DNA of 64,000 nt. Source: Ancylobacter gelatini (GTDB lineage Bacteria > Pseudomonadota > Alphaproteobacteria > Rhizobiales > Xanthobacteraceae). Below, piece by piece: positions 25,306 to 34,426 of the stretch. The stretch is taken from NCBI RefSeq assembly GCF_022601675.1, contig NZ_JAKVIL010000014.1, positions 1 to 64,000 on the forward strand. Direction: 5' to 3'. The stretch's first letter is position 1. Every line of letters begins with the position of its first letter. The notes under the pieces are model-generated. The model saw only the letters and a list, made by a program, of their open reading frames with translations, was not told the origin of the DNA and did not search any database. The position numbers and the translations under genes were made by a program.

Positions 25306-26105
25306 GGCGTGCTCCTCGGCCCGTCGTCGGGCAGAATGGGTGTGTCGGGACGGGTACGGATGCCGTCGAGAATGATGCGCTGGACATTGAGCGCGGCCCG
25401 GTTCGCGAATTCCTCGTCATCGAGGCCGGTGCCGAGCAGGGCGTCGATCTGCACGGCGAAATCCGCGTAATGCTGGGTGGTCGCCCAGATGGAAAAGATC
25501 AGGTGGTGCGGGTCGACCGGGGCCAGCCTGCCCTGCGCGGTCCAGTTGCGGATCATGGCGGTCTTGGTGTCGACCAGTTGCTTGAGCGAGGTGCGCAGTT
25601 CAGGCCCGAGCAGCGGCGCGCCCTGGATGATCTCAAGGCAGAACAGCCGCGAGGCTTCCGGATGTGTGCGCGAGAACAGGATCTTGCGCCGGATATATTC
25701 GCCGATGCCCAGCACCGGGTCGCTGTCGGGCTCCAGCCCGCGCAGCGGGTCCAGCCACTCGTCCAATAGCCGGCTCAGCACGCCGACATAGATGTCTTCC
25801 TTGGACGCGAAATAATAGAACAGGTTGGTCTTGGACACCTTGGCGTCCTCGGCGATCTGCTCGACCGTGGTGCCGTGCAGGCCGAAGCGCGAGAACAGGC
25901 CGAGGGCGGCATCGAGGATCGCCGTGCGCTTGGCTTCGATCTGCTTGAGCCGGCGGGGCGTCTTGGTGCCGGAGGCGGGGGGCTTGCTCCTGTCCCGTAT
26001 CCCGGCTGGCCGGGCGATCAGCCGTGAGCGTTGACCCGTTTTGCCATCCGTCGATGCGGCTCGTGTCAAATGCGGTGCTCCGGACCCCTGTCCATATGGT
26101 GACAT
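25302..26105 (-). CDS. TetR-family regulator, RutR-like
   Basis: A repressor of about 267 residues. After a poorly conserved basic extension of about 55 residues, the helix-turn-helix (ILDAALGLFSRFGLHGTTVE, then DAKVSKTNLFYYFASKE) and the whole C-terminal domain follow RutR of E. coli closely (SRLFCLEIIQGAPLLGPEL, HHLIFSIWATTQHYADFAVQ, NVQRIILDGIRTRPD). RutR senses uracil or thymine and represses pyrimidine degradation genes. No rut genes are near; the co-translated neighbour is a DsbA-like protein. I chose ATG 26105; another in-frame ATG at 26228 would overlap the divergent cytochrome gene. Confidence 0.85.
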   Translation of the reverse strand: MSPYGQGSGAPHLTRAASTDGKTGQRSRLIARPAGIRDRSKPPASGTKTPRRLKQIEAKRTAILDAALGLFSRFGLHGTTVEQIAEDAKVSKTNLFYYFASKEDIYVGVLSRLLDEWLDPLRGLEPDSDPVLGIGEYIRRKILFSRTHPEASRLFCLEIIQGAPLLGPELRTSLKQLVDTKTAMIRNWTAQGRLAPVDPHHLIFSIWATTQHYADFAVQIDALLGTGLDDEEFANRAALNVQRIILDGIRTRPDTPILPDDGPRSTP

Positions 26106-26226
26106 GCCATGGAAGTGCTTCGCATCGCAATATGCGGTGGCGCATGCGGTCGCATCTTGCCGACGCGGAACCGCCATTTCCGTTACGATGAACGCAGATT
26201 CGCAACCAGCCTCGGGCAGGCACGGC

Positions 26227-26712
26227 ATGACGGAACATTACGATCGGGTGGCGCGTACCCTTCACTGGCTGGTGGCCGCGCTGGTGCTGACGCAATTCGC
26301 CACCGGTTGGGGCTGGGGTTTCTTCGAGCGCGGCTCGGACCCGCGCTTCTACCTGTTTCGCACGCATCTCTACTCGGGCTATGCGGTGCTTGCCCTTGCG
26401 GTGCTTCGGGTCGGGTGGCGGCTCACCCATCGCGCGCCGCCCTTGCCGGCGGGCATGTCCCGCCTTCTGGTGATCGCCTCGCACGCCACCCACGGGCTGC
26501 TTTATCTCGCGATCCTGATCCAGCCCGTGCTGGGGCTCGTGACGATTTCCGCCCTGGGCAAGCAACTGGGCTGGCCGGGGCCGACCCATGTCGCTCTCGC
26601 CTATGTGATTGCGGGTATCGTCGTCCTTCATGTCAGCGCGGCGCTCTGGCATCACTTCGTGCGTCGCGACGGGCTGATCCGTCGCATGCTGCCGATGCGG
26701 GTGGGCGGGTGA
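26227..26712 (+). CDS. Cytochrome b561
   Basis: A 161-residue four-helix inner-membrane dihaem cytochrome that passes electrons with ubiquinone. The helices carry the expected histidines: RTLHWLVAALVL, FRTHLYSGYAVL, HATHGLLYLAIL and HVSAALWHHF. I chose ATG 26227 (MTEHYDR), which matches the family start; the longer frame overlaps the divergent regulator region. Its stop overlaps the start of the phytase-like gene in a TGATG junction, so the two are one operon. It may serve as an electron outlet for an unknown periplasmic partner. Confidence 0.88.
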   Translation: MTEHYDRVARTLHWLVAALVLTQFATGWGWGFFERGSDPRFYLFRTHLYSGYAVLALAVLRVGWRLTHRAPPLPAGMSRLLVIASHATHGLLYLAILIQPVLGLVTISALGKQLGWPGPTHVALAYVIAGIVVLHVSAALWHHFVRRDGLIRRMLPMRVGG

Positions 26713-27746
26713 TGGGTAACGCCAGAGGGATACTCACACGCCTGCGCCGCCGGCTGCTGGCCGCCGGGGCCGGGGCCTGCCTCATGGCTGGCCTTTCGGC
26801 CATGAGCCTGCCGGCGATGGCCCAGGTCGGGCCGATCGTGGTCGAGTCGCAGGCGATCGGGCGCTTCGATGCGTCCGGCAATAACCGCCTCGGCGTGCTG
26901 GAATTCAAGGGCGGCCTGGTGCTGAGCTCGTCCAGCCAGGATTTCGGCGGCATCTCCGGCCTCAGCATCGCCCCGGACGGCGCTGGCTTCCTCGCCATCA
27001 CCGATCGCGGCAACTGGCTCTCCGGCACCATCCGGCAATCCGGGGACGCGCCGATCGGCATGACCGGCGTCACGCTCACCCCCATGCTCGGGCCGAACGG
27101 GCGCACGCTGGCCTCGCAGGGCAGCGGCGATGCCGAATCGCTGACCCGCAGCCCGGAAGGCTATGTGGTCGGCGTCGAGCGCCGGCACGGCATCTGGCTG
27201 TTTCCCGGCGACCAGCCGCTGACCGCGCGCGGCGAGCTGATCGTGCCGGGCGGGGTGTTCAAGGCGCTGGGCGCCAATGAGGGCGTCGAGGCCCTTCTGG
27301 TGCCGCCGCCCGGAAGTCCCTATGCGCTGATCGCGGTGGGGGAGGTCGATGCGGGCGATCCGACGAGCCTGCCGGGCTTCCTGTTTTCCCCGCTGCGCGG
27401 GGGCGGGCTGGCCGGCACCTTCACCATCCAGCGCACCGACGAGTTCGCAGCCACGGACATGGCGCTGGCCGATGACGGGCGGGTCTATCTGCTGGAGCGG
27501 CGCTACGACATGCTGCGCGGGGTGGCGATGCGCATCCGGCGCTTCGCGCTGGCGGACATCGTGCCCGGCGCGCGGCTGGCCGGCGAGGTGCTGATCGAGG
27601 CCAACCGGCTGGCGTCGATCGACAATATGGAGGCGATCGCCGTGCATCGCGGCATTGCGGGTGAGGTGATCCTCACCCTGATCTCCGACAATAATTTTTC
27701 GCTGCTGCAACGCACCGTGCTGCTGCGCTTCGCCGTCCTGCGATAG
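26712..27746 (+). CDS. Exported esterase-like/phytase-like beta-propeller protein
   Basis: A 344-residue periplasmic protein of the 'esterase-like activity of phytase' family. A long positively charged signal peptide (LRRRLLAAGAGACLMAGL...PAMAQ) is followed by the family blocks: FGGISGLSIAPDGAGFLAIT with DRGNW, GDAESLTRSPEGYVVGVERR, NEGVEALL, and SIDNMEAIAV near the end. The assumed activity is phosphoester hydrolysis, but few members have been tested. It is translationally coupled to cytochrome b561 by a TGATG overlap and ends just before the convergent yhhQ gene. Confidence 0.83.
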   Translation: MGNARGILTRLRRRLLAAGAGACLMAGLSAMSLPAMAQVGPIVVESQAIGRFDASGNNRLGVLEFKGGLVLSSSSQDFGGISGLSIAPDGAGFLAITDRGNWLSGTIRQSGDAPIGMTGVTLTPMLGPNGRTLASQGSGDAESLTRSPEGYVVGVERRHGIWLFPGDQPLTARGELIVPGGVFKALGANEGVEALLVPPPGSPYALIAVGEVDAGDPTSLPGFLFSPLRGGGLAGTFTIQRTDEFAATDMALADDGRVYLLERRYDMLRGVAMRIRRFALADIVPGARLAGEVLIEANRLASIDNMEAIAVHRGIAGEVILTLISDNNFSLLQRTVLLRFAVLR

Positions 27747-27750
27747 GCGC

Positions 27751-28377
27751 TCAGGCGGCCGGGCGCTGCGGCAGCGCGCTGCCCCAGGGCTTGAGCCAGC
27801 CCATCAGCGCGCCATAGGGGATGAGCGCGACCAGCGCGCAGGCCAGCTTCACCAGGAAGTCGAAGAAGGCGAGGCCCATCCACAGCGGCACGGTGATGCC
27901 GGTGAGCGCGTAGGTGACCGGGAACGACATGTCCGGGTCGCCGGCAAAGGCGAGGGAGAAGAACAGGATGGTGTCGAGCGCCGAGCCGAACACGCTGCCG
28001 GCGAGCGGCGCATGCCACCAGCTCAGGCGGCGCAGGCGGTTGAACACGCCGATGTCGAGCAACTGGCCGAACAGGAAGGCGGTGCCTGAGGCGAGCGCGA
28101 TGCGCGGCGTCGCCAGTCCGATCGACAGCGCCACGGCGAGCGCGAAGCCGACATAGACCACCTGCCGCGCCACGGCCGGGCCGAAGCGGCGGTTGGTCAG
28201 GTCATTGACCAGGAAGGCGAGCGGGTAGGTGAAGGCACCCCAGGTGAGAATTTCGTTGAGGCCGAAATGCTCGACAGGGTACTGCACAAGCACGTTGGAG
28301 GCCGCGACCACCACCATCATGCCGATGACGGGTATCGCGAGCCTCGACAACGAGACAGGAGTTCCGGCGATCTTCAT
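27751..28377 (-). CDS. yhhQ: Queuosine precursor transporter YhhQ
   Basis: A 208-residue vitamin-uptake-like membrane protein that imports the queuosine precursor preQ0/preQ1. Six hydrophobic helices are seen, with the family signatures LTWGAFTYPLAFLVNDLTNR (about residue 45), FGPAVARQVVYVGF, ALASGTAFLFGQLLDIGVFN, and AGSVFGSALDTILFFSLAF. It lies 3 bases downstream of rpmB on the same strand, so the two may be co-transcribed. Confidence 0.9.
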   Translation of the reverse strand: MKIAGTPVSLSRLAIPVIGMMVVVAASNVLVQYPVEHFGLNEILTWGAFTYPLAFLVNDLTNRRFGPAVARQVVYVGFALAVALSIGLATPRIALASGTAFLFGQLLDIGVFNRLRRLSWWHAPLAGSVFGSALDTILFFSLAFAGDPDMSFPVTYALTGITVPLWMGLAFFDFLVKLACALVALIPYGALMGWLKPWGSALPQRPAA

Positions 28378-28380
28378 CGC

Positions 28381-28671
28381 TCAGGCGGCGACGACGCTGG
28401 CCTTCTCGACCGCGCGCTTCAGCTCGACGGCCTTCTGGGACAGCTCTTCCGAGCGTGCCTTGAGCAGGAACGCATCGAGGCCGCCGCGATGATCGACGGT
28501 CCGCAGGGCATTGGCGCTCACGCGCAGCTTCACCGACCGCTTCAGGACATCGCTGGTGAGCGTGACGTTCACCAGGTTCGGCAGGTAGCGCCGACGGGTC
28601 TTGCGGTTGGAGTGGCTCACGAGATTGCCGGTAAGAACCGCCTTCCCGGTAAGTTCGCACCGACGCGACAT
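28381..28671 (-). CDS. rpmB: 50S ribosomal protein L28
   Basis: A 96-residue ribosomal protein. The alphaproteobacterial form is plain: [20 protein letters not shown], then [17 protein letters not shown], and [20 protein letters not shown]. The C-terminal alpha-helical extension is normal for this class. The upstream 300 bases (28672-28971) separate it from the divergent DUF3108 gene and should contain both promoters. Confidence 0.97.
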   Translation of the reverse strand: MSRRCELTGKAVLTGNLVSHSNRKTRRRYLPNLVNVTLTSDVLKRSVKLRVSANALRTVDHRGGLDAFLLKARSEELSQKAVELKRAVEKASVVAA

Positions 28672-28971
28672 CGTGGAATTCCTTAAGGTTCGTGGGCCGG
28701 CCGCGCCGCAGGACTGGGTTCAGTCCGACGATCCGCATCCGGCATCGGTCAAAATTGAGTGCGCTCCTATAAGGAAGGCGCCATACGCCGTCAAGGCCGT
28801 TGCCGGCGCCCGGCTGTGCCCGTCCACACGCGCCACAGCCGCCGCACACGCCCTTGTGCGCGGGCGGCCACAGTTGTGCCGCCTTCCAACGTCACCCGAT
28901 CGATATTACACATTTCAATCGCGGCGTGGCGAATCGGCACGCGGCCGCATGTTGAGGGAATCGGCTCCGCC

Positions 28972-29817
28972 ATGCAGCGTTTCGGCCTCGGAGCAGTTCT
29001 GGCGCTGATCGGCGCCGGTGTCGGACTGGGCGCCACGGGCGCCGCGGCCGACGGTCGGCTGGAAGCGCGCTATCGCCTGTCGCTGGGCGGGCTGGAACTC
29101 GGCCGCGCCGCCTATCTCCTCGAGGTGGACGACAAGGCTTATGTCGCCTCCGGCAGCGCCCGGCTGACCGGCGTGGTGCAGGCGGTCTCGTCCGGCAAGG
29201 GCGCGGCCGGCGCGCGCGGCGCCATCGACCGCGGCACGTTGCAGCCCCGCTCCTTCGCCATGGAGGCCGAATCGGACCGCAAGAACGAGGCGATCCGGCT
29301 GGTGATGAGCGGTGCCGCCGTCACCGACATGTCGGTCGAGCCTCCGGTCCTGCCGGCTCTGGACCGCGTGCCGGTGACCGAGAAGGACAAGAGAAACATC
29401 TTCGATCCCATGACCGCGACGCTGATCATGGTGCCGGGCACGGACAATCCGCTATCGGCCAAGGCGTGCGGGCGCACGCTCTCGATCTTCGACGGCCGCC
29501 AGCGCTACGATATCGAGCTGATCTTCGACCGCATGGACAATGTGAAGGCCGAGAAAGGCTATGCCGGCCCGGCCGTGGTGTGCCGCATCGCCTACCGGCC
29601 GGTCGCCGGCCACAAGCCGGATCGCAAGTCGGTCAAGTACATGATGAACAACAAGGATATGTTCGTGTGGCTCGCCCCGGTCGCGGGCACGCGGATGCTG
29701 GTGCCGTTCCGCGCCCAGGTCGCCACCCTGCTGGGCGTCGCCGAACTGGAAGCGCAGAGCTTCATCACCGAGCCGACGGTGGGACGCAAGGCGGCGGCCT
29801 CGACCACGGGCCAGTGA
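28972..29817 (+). CDS. DUF3108 domain exported protein
   Basis: A 281-residue periplasmic protein. The signal peptide ends near AAADG. The DUF3108 region starts at about residue 27 (LEARYRLSLGGLELGRAAYL) and contains the conserved FDPMTATLIMV and ACGRTLSIFDGRQRYDIEL segments, with VWLAPVAGTRMLVPFRAQVA near the end. Function is not known; the family is predicted to form a beta-barrel-like lipid or cofactor carrier. ATG 28972 gives a proper signal peptide; the longer frame upstream does not. A GC-rich hairpin follows the stop but lacks a T-run. Confidence 0.82.
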   Translation: MQRFGLGAVLALIGAGVGLGATGAAADGRLEARYRLSLGGLELGRAAYLLEVDDKAYVASGSARLTGVVQAVSSGKGAAGARGAIDRGTLQPRSFAMEAESDRKNEAIRLVMSGAAVTDMSVEPPVLPALDRVPVTEKDKRNIFDPMTATLIMVPGTDNPLSAKACGRTLSIFDGRQRYDIELIFDRMDNVKAEKGYAGPAVVCRIAYRPVAGHKPDRKSVKYMMNNKDMFVWLAPVAGTRMLVPFRAQVATLLGVAELEAQSFITEPTVGRKAAASTTGQ

Positions 29818-30032
29818 CGGCCGGCTTCCGGCCGCCGGCGCGGCGACAGATCGCCTCTCCCGATTGCACCCGGCGCATGAGGCGCCACATGAGAAGGGCG
29901 CCGCCACGTCCGCTCCCGCCGCGCCCCGCCACGATCCGGGACCGCGGTCCGAACCGCCGCATCTCGAGTCGCCGATCGTGAAAACCTTGTGCTAGACAGG
30001 TCGGGTCACCGGCCCGACGGACAGATCATCGC

Positions 30033-33000
30033 ATGAATATCGCCGCGCCGCCGGCCAATGTCCTTGCCCCGACCGGAAAGCCTCTGCCGCCGCACATGCG
30101 GGCGCGCGGCGTCACCGCCGTGCTCGGGCCGACCAATACCGGCAAGACCAGCCTCGCCATCGAGCGCATGCTCGGCCATTCCTCGGGCCTGATCGGCCTG
30201 CCGCTGCGCCTGCTGGCGCGCGAGGTTTATGGCAAGCTGGTCGAGCGCGCCGGCGAGCACAATGTCGCGCTGATCACCGGCGAGGAGCGCATCAAGCCGG
30301 ACAATCCCCGCTACTGGGTCGCCACCGTCGAGGCGATGCCGCGCGATCTCGACGTCGCCTTCGTGGCGCTCGACGAAATCCAGATCGCCTCCGACCTTGA
30401 TCGTGGCCATGTCTTCACCGACCGCATGCTGAACCGGCGCGGGCGGGAGGAGACGCTGCTGCTGGGCGCCGCCACCATGCGCCCGTTGGTGGAAAAGCTC
30501 CTGCCCGGAGTCAGCATTCTGGTGCGCCCGCGCCTGTCCAATCTCACCTTCGCCGGCGAGAAGAAGATCACCCGCCTGCCGCGCCGCTCGGCCATCGTCG
30601 CCTTCTCGGCCGATGAGGTCTATGCCATAGCCGAGCTGATCCGCCGCCAGAGCGGGGGCGCGGCCGTGGTGCTCGGCGCGCTGTCGCCTCGCACCCGCAA
30701 CGCGCAGGTCGAACTCTACCAGAACGGCGATGTCGATTACCTCGTCGCCACCGACGCCATCGGCATGGGGCTCAATCTCGATGTCGACCATGTGGCGTTC
30801 GCGGGGAATGTGAAGTTCGACGGCTGGCAGTACCGCCGGCTCAATCCGGGCGAACTCGCGCAGATCGCCGGCCGCGCCGGGCGGGCGCAGCGCGACGGCA
30901 CCTTCGGCACCACCGGACGCTGCCCGGCCTTCGATGCCGAACTGGTGGAGCAGCTGGAAGCCCACCATTTCGAGCCGCACCGCGTGCTGCAATGGCGCAA
31001 CACGGCTCTCGACTACGCCTCCATCGACACGCTGCACCGCTCCTTGAGCATCCCGCCGCGCGAGGAGGGCCTGACCCGCGCGCCCACCGCCGACGATGTT
31101 CTGGTGCTGGAAGCCATGGCGCGCGACCCCGAGGTACGCCGCCATGCGAGCACGCCGGCGGGGGTCGAGCGGCTGTGGGAAGCCTGCCAGTTGCCCGACT
31201 ACCGGAAGGTGTCGCCAGCCTCGCACAGCGACCTCGTGGCGAGGGTCTATGACGACCTTATGCGGTTCGGGAAGCTCTCTACCGACTGGTTCGCTAAACA
31301 AGTGGCCTTGGCGGACCGAGCGGAAGGTGACATAGACACGCTGTCGGGGCGCATTGCGCAGGTCCGTACCTGGACCTTCGCGGCGAACCGGCCGGACTGG
31401 CTCGAAGACCCGGAACACTGGCAAGGTGTCACGCGGCGTGTGGAAGATAGACTTTCCGACGCGCTTCACGAACGGCTGACCCACCGTTTCGTGGACCGTC
31501 GGACCAGCGTCCTGATGAGGCGCCTGCGAGAGAACGCAATGCTGGATACAGAAATTACCAAGACCGGCGATGTCGTCGTCGAAGGCCATGTGATCGGCCA
31601 TCTGCTCGGCTTCCAGTTCGCGGCCGACGCTTCGGCGGGCGGACCGGAGGCGAAAGCCCTGCGGGCGACCGCGCAGAAGGCGCTGGCCGGCGAGATCGAG
31701 TCGCGGGCGGCCAAGCTTGCGGAAGCGGCCGACGATGCCTTCGTGCTCTCGGCCGACGGCACGCTGCGCTGGGTCGGCGACCCGGTCGCCAAGCTCATTC
31801 CCGGCGACGATGTGCTGACGCCGCGCCTCAAGATCATCGCCGACGAGCACCTCACCGGCGCCGCCCGCGACGGCGTGCAGGCGCGCATCGATCTCTGGCT
31901 CAAGTCCCATATCGAGAAGCTGCTCGGCCCGATCATGGCGCTCGGCCGCGCCGAGGACATTGCCGGCATCGGGCGCGGCATCGCGTTCCAGCTGGTGGAA
32001 TCGCTCGGCGTGCTGGAACGCCACAAGGTCTCCGAGGAAATGAAGAGCCTCGCCCAGGAGGCGCGCGCGGTGCTGCGCGGCCACGGCGTGCGCTTCGGTG
32101 CCCACCATATTTACATTCCCGCGCTCCTGAAGCCGGCGCCGCGCGCGCTGGCCGCCCAGCTCTGGGCGCTCAAGCATGGCGGGCTGCAGCAGAAGGGGCT
32201 GGACGAGCTGCCCCATCTGGCGTCCTCCGGCCGCACCTCGATTCCGGTCGACCCGGAAATCCAGAAGGGGCTCTATCGCGCGGTCGGTTTCCGCGTGGCG
32301 GGCGAGCGTGCGGTGCGCGTCGACATCCTGGAGCGCCTTGCCGACCTGATCCGTCCGGCCCTGGCCTGGCGTTCCGGCGCTCCCGGCGAGAAGCCGGCGG
32401 GTGCCGTGGAGGGCGGCGGCTTCACCGCCACCGTCGCCATGACCTCGCTGGCGGGCTGCGCGGGCGAGGACTTCGCCTCCATCCTGCGCTCGCTCGGCTA
32501 CCGCATGGAGCGCCGGCCTGCCCCGGTCGAGGCCCCGGTGGTCGCTGCCGAGGCGCCCGCCGAGGTTGCGGCCGAGACCGCCGCGGTCGAAGGCTCGCCC
32601 GATGAGACGCCTGCCGTGCTCATCGCGGTCGAGCCCGTTGGCAGTGACCCGGTGTTCGACCAGACCGTCGAGCCGGCTGTCGAGGTGGTCGAGCCGATCG
32701 AGGCGCCGGCCGACGCCGAGGTGGTGCTGATCGAGGTGACGCCGGCCCCGACCTCCGATGTCGCGTTCGACCAGACGGTCGAGCCGGCGCTGGAGACCGC
32801 CGGTGCCGAAGTGGCCGAGGCTGCCGCCGATTCCGCCGTCGGCGCCGCCGTTTTGGCCGAACCGGCGATGATCGAGGTCTGGCGCCCCGGCCGTCCCACC
32901 GGCCAGCAGCGTTCCGGCCATCAGCGCCAACGTGGCCCGCAGAACCGCCCCACCGGCGATGCCGCCCAGCCCCCGCGCGAGGCACGCGCGCCGCGGCCCG

Positions 33001-33308
33001 AGCGCACGGGCGCGGAAGCTCCCCGGCCGGAAGGCGAGGGCGCGGAGCGTGGCCGCCGGCCGTTCCGCGACGAGCGCCGCGACCGCAAGGGCGGCCCGCA
33101 GGGCGAGCGCACCGAGCGCGAGCCGCGCAAGGACCAGAACCGCAATGCCGGCCGGCCTCCGCGCCCGGCGCAGGACCGTTTCAACGCGCCGCGCCAGGAC
33201 ACGCGCCGCGACGAGCCCCGCCGCGACAAGCCGGTCGATCCCGATTCGCCGTTCGCCGCCCTGCTCGCGCTGAAGGCGCGCATGGAGGCGGACAAGAACG
33301 GCGGCTGA
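30033..33308 (+). CDS. Suv3-like superfamily 2 RNA helicase
   Basis: A 1091-residue helicase related to the mitochondrial degradosome helicase Suv3. Motif I is LGPTNTGKTSLA (about residue 30), motif II VALDEIQIASD, motif III LLGAATMR, and motif VI AQIAGRAGRAQRDG (about 285). The helicase core ends by about residue 480. Residues about 830-930 are acidic and Pro/Ala/Val-rich with the octapeptide FDQTVEPA twice. Residues about 950-1080 are Arg-rich, a likely RNA-binding tail. Between about 31190 and 31560 codon choice differs sharply from the rest while the frame stays intact. It is followed closely by the S4 protein, as in many Hyphomicrobiales. Confidence 0.92.
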   Translation: MNIAAPPANVLAPTGKPLPPHMRARGVTAVLGPTNTGKTSLAIERMLGHSSGLIGLPLRLLAREVYGKLVERAGEHNVALITGEERIKPDNPRYWVATVEAMPRDLDVAFVALDEIQIASDLDRGHVFTDRMLNRRGREETLLLGAATMRPLVEKLLPGVSILVRPRLSNLTFAGEKKITRLPRRSAIVAFSADEVYAIAELIRRQSGGAAVVLGALSPRTRNAQVELYQNGDVDYLVATDAIGMGLNLDVDHVAFAGNVKFDGWQYRRLNPGELAQIAGRAGRAQRDGTFGTTGRCPAFDAELVEQLEAHHFEPHRVLQWRNTALDYASIDTLHRSLSIPPREEGLTRAPTADDVLVLEAMARDPEVRRHASTPAGVERLWEACQLPDYRKVSPASHSDLVARVYDDLMRFGKLSTDWFAKQVALADRAEGDIDTLSGRIAQVRTWTFAANRPDWLEDPEHWQGVTRRVEDRLSDALHERLTHRFVDRRTSVLMRRLRENAMLDTEITKTGDVVVEGHVIGHLLGFQFAADASAGGPEAKALRATAQKALAGEIESRAAKLAEAADDAFVLSADGTLRWVGDPVAKLIPGDDVLTPRLKIIADEHLTGAARDGVQARIDLWLKSHIEKLLGPIMALGRAEDIAGIGRGIAFQLVESLGVLERHKVSEEMKSLAQEARAVLRGHGVRFGAHHIYIPALLKPAPRALAAQLWALKHGGLQQKGLDELPHLASSGRTSIPVDPEIQKGLYRAVGFRVAGERAVRVDILERLADLIRPALAWRSGAPGEKPAGAVEGGGFTATVAMTSLAGCAGEDFASILRSLGYRMERRPAPVEAPVVAAEAPAEVAAETAAVEGSPDETPAVLIAVEPVGSDPVFDQTVEPAVEVVEPIEAPADAEVVLIEVTPAPTSDVAFDQTVEPALETAGAEVAEAAADSAVGAAVLAEPAMIEVWRPGRPTGQQRSGHQRQRGPQNRPTGDAAQPPREARAPRPERTGAEAPRPEGEGAERGRRPFRDERRDRKGGPQGERTEREPRKDQNRNAGRPPRPAQDRFNAPRQDTRRDEPRRDKPVDPDSPFAALLALKARMEADKNGG

Positions 33309-33314
33309 GCCCGC

Positions 33315-33617
33315 TTGGGTCCCGCCGGCACCGGTGAGGGGCGCCACCGGCTCGACCTGTGGCTCTGGCACGCGCGGGTGGCCAGTACCCGCACCGCCTG
33401 CGCGGGCCTGGTGAAGGCGGGCCGGGTGCGGCTCAACGGCGCGCGCATGCTCGCCCCCGGCCATTCCGTGCGCCTCGGCGATGTGGTGACGATCGCGCTG
33501 GACGGCCGGGTGCGCATCCTTGAGGTGGCCGGCTTCAGCGCGCGCCGCGGCGATGCCAAGGCGGCGGCCGAGACCTATATCGACCTGACCGACGCGCCGG
33601 GCAGCCATGCCGACTGA
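33315..33617 (+). CDS. S4-domain RNA-binding protein, Hsp15-like
   Basis: A 100-residue protein with one S4 RNA-binding fold: RLDLWLWHARVASTRTACAG, VKAGRVRLNGARML, and HSVRLGDVVTIAL. Hsp15 binds free 50S subunits carrying a nascent chain and helps to recycle them. It starts 6 bases after the helicase stop at a TTG; no ATG or GTG is available before the domain, so the start codon is rare but likely. The pairing with the helicase suggests a shared role in RNA handling. Confidence 0.83.
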   Translation: MGPAGTGEGRHRLDLWLWHARVASTRTACAGLVKAGRVRLNGARMLAPGHSVRLGDVVTIALDGRVRILEVAGFSARRGDAKAAAETYIDLTDAPGSHAD

Positions 33618-33715
33618 GCGGGAATGGTGCCGGGGATGTGCCTTGCGCCGCAACGGGCGGTGCGCTACGGGAGAGCCGCAGGCTAAATTACATGCCCTGC
33701 ACGGAGACTGGATGA

Positions 33716-34051
33716 ATGACCTACGTCGTCACGGATAATTGCATCAAGTGCAAGTACACTGACTGCGTGTCCGTTTGCCCCGTGGATTGCTTCTACGAGG
33801 GCGAGAACTTCCTCGTCATCCATCCGGACGAGTGCATCGATTGCGGCGTCTGTGAGCCGGAATGCCCCGCCGAGGCGATCAAGCCCGACACCGAACCGGG
33901 GCTGGACAAGTGGCTGACGCTGAACGCCGACTACGCCAAGGTGTGGCCCAACATCACCGATCGCAAGGACCCGCTGCCGGACGCGAAGGAATGGGATGGT
34001 GTAGCCGATAAGCTACAGTATCTTTCTCCCGAACCGGGTAAGCAGGACTGA
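33716..34051 (+). CDS. fdxA: Seven-iron ferredoxin FdxA
   Basis: A 111-residue ferredoxin with one 3Fe-4S and one 4Fe-4S cluster. The sites are [18 protein letters not shown] (residues about 9-26) and [12 protein letters not shown] (about 39-50). The C-terminal extension, [19 protein letters not shown], is typical of the Azotobacter-type FdI/FdxA proteins of alphaproteobacteria. The gene is single, upstream of carD in the order usual for this group. Start at ATG 33716 agrees with all relatives. Confidence 0.95.
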   Translation: MTYVVTDNCIKCKYTDCVSVCPVDCFYEGENFLVIHPDECIDCGVCEPECPAEAIKPDTEPGLDKWLTLNADYAKVWPNITDRKDPLPDAKEWDGVADKLQYLSPEPGKQD

Positions 34052-34137
34052 CCGCACGGCACCTTCTGCGTCGTGCTGGCAAGCTCACCGGGCGTCGCGG
34101 CTGCAAGGCCTGCGGCGCGCTGCGGTGCGGCAGTGTT

Positions 34138-34165
34138 TTGATTTCCCCACATTTTGTGTTATAAG
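34138..34165 (+). promoter_or_regulatory. Probable carD promoter
   Basis: TTGATT at 34138-34143 and TATAAG at 34160-34165, separated by 16 bases, fit a housekeeping promoter in an AT-rich pocket of otherwise GC-rich sequence. It implies a leader of about 255 bases before the carD start, long enough for post-transcriptional control. The 375-base fdxA-carD gap holds no supported gene. Confidence 0.5.
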
Positions 34166-34426
34166 CTCTTTCGTGCAGTCGATTGGGTTTGTCATGGTGC
34201 GACGCTCCTCTGCCGGAGCGGCTTCCCCGGAATTTTCATCGGGTTTTCGTCTGACACGTGGCTTTGGCCATGTGGCGGTGTCGCTCACGTTTTCCATTGT
34301 CGGCTGAAGTACGGCTTCCTCATCCGTGGAGGCCGGGGTGTTTCTTGTACCTTCGGCATGAGCCGGGGGCGGCCCCCCCGAGGTAGCGGGGCGCCGGAAG
34401 AACCGAGACCCAGGAGCAGGCACAGC

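Noticed and set aside
22808-25420. An 870-codon minus-strand frame covering the kinase fusion and DsbA-like gene
   Set aside because: It crosses two well-supported genes in other frames and has no recognisable domain.
30006-33653. A 1215-codon open frame on the minus strand across the helicase gene
   Set aside because: It is antisense to a well-conserved helicase in high-GC DNA, where such shadow frames are common. Its product is a low-complexity Arg/His/Ala-rich sequence with no domain.
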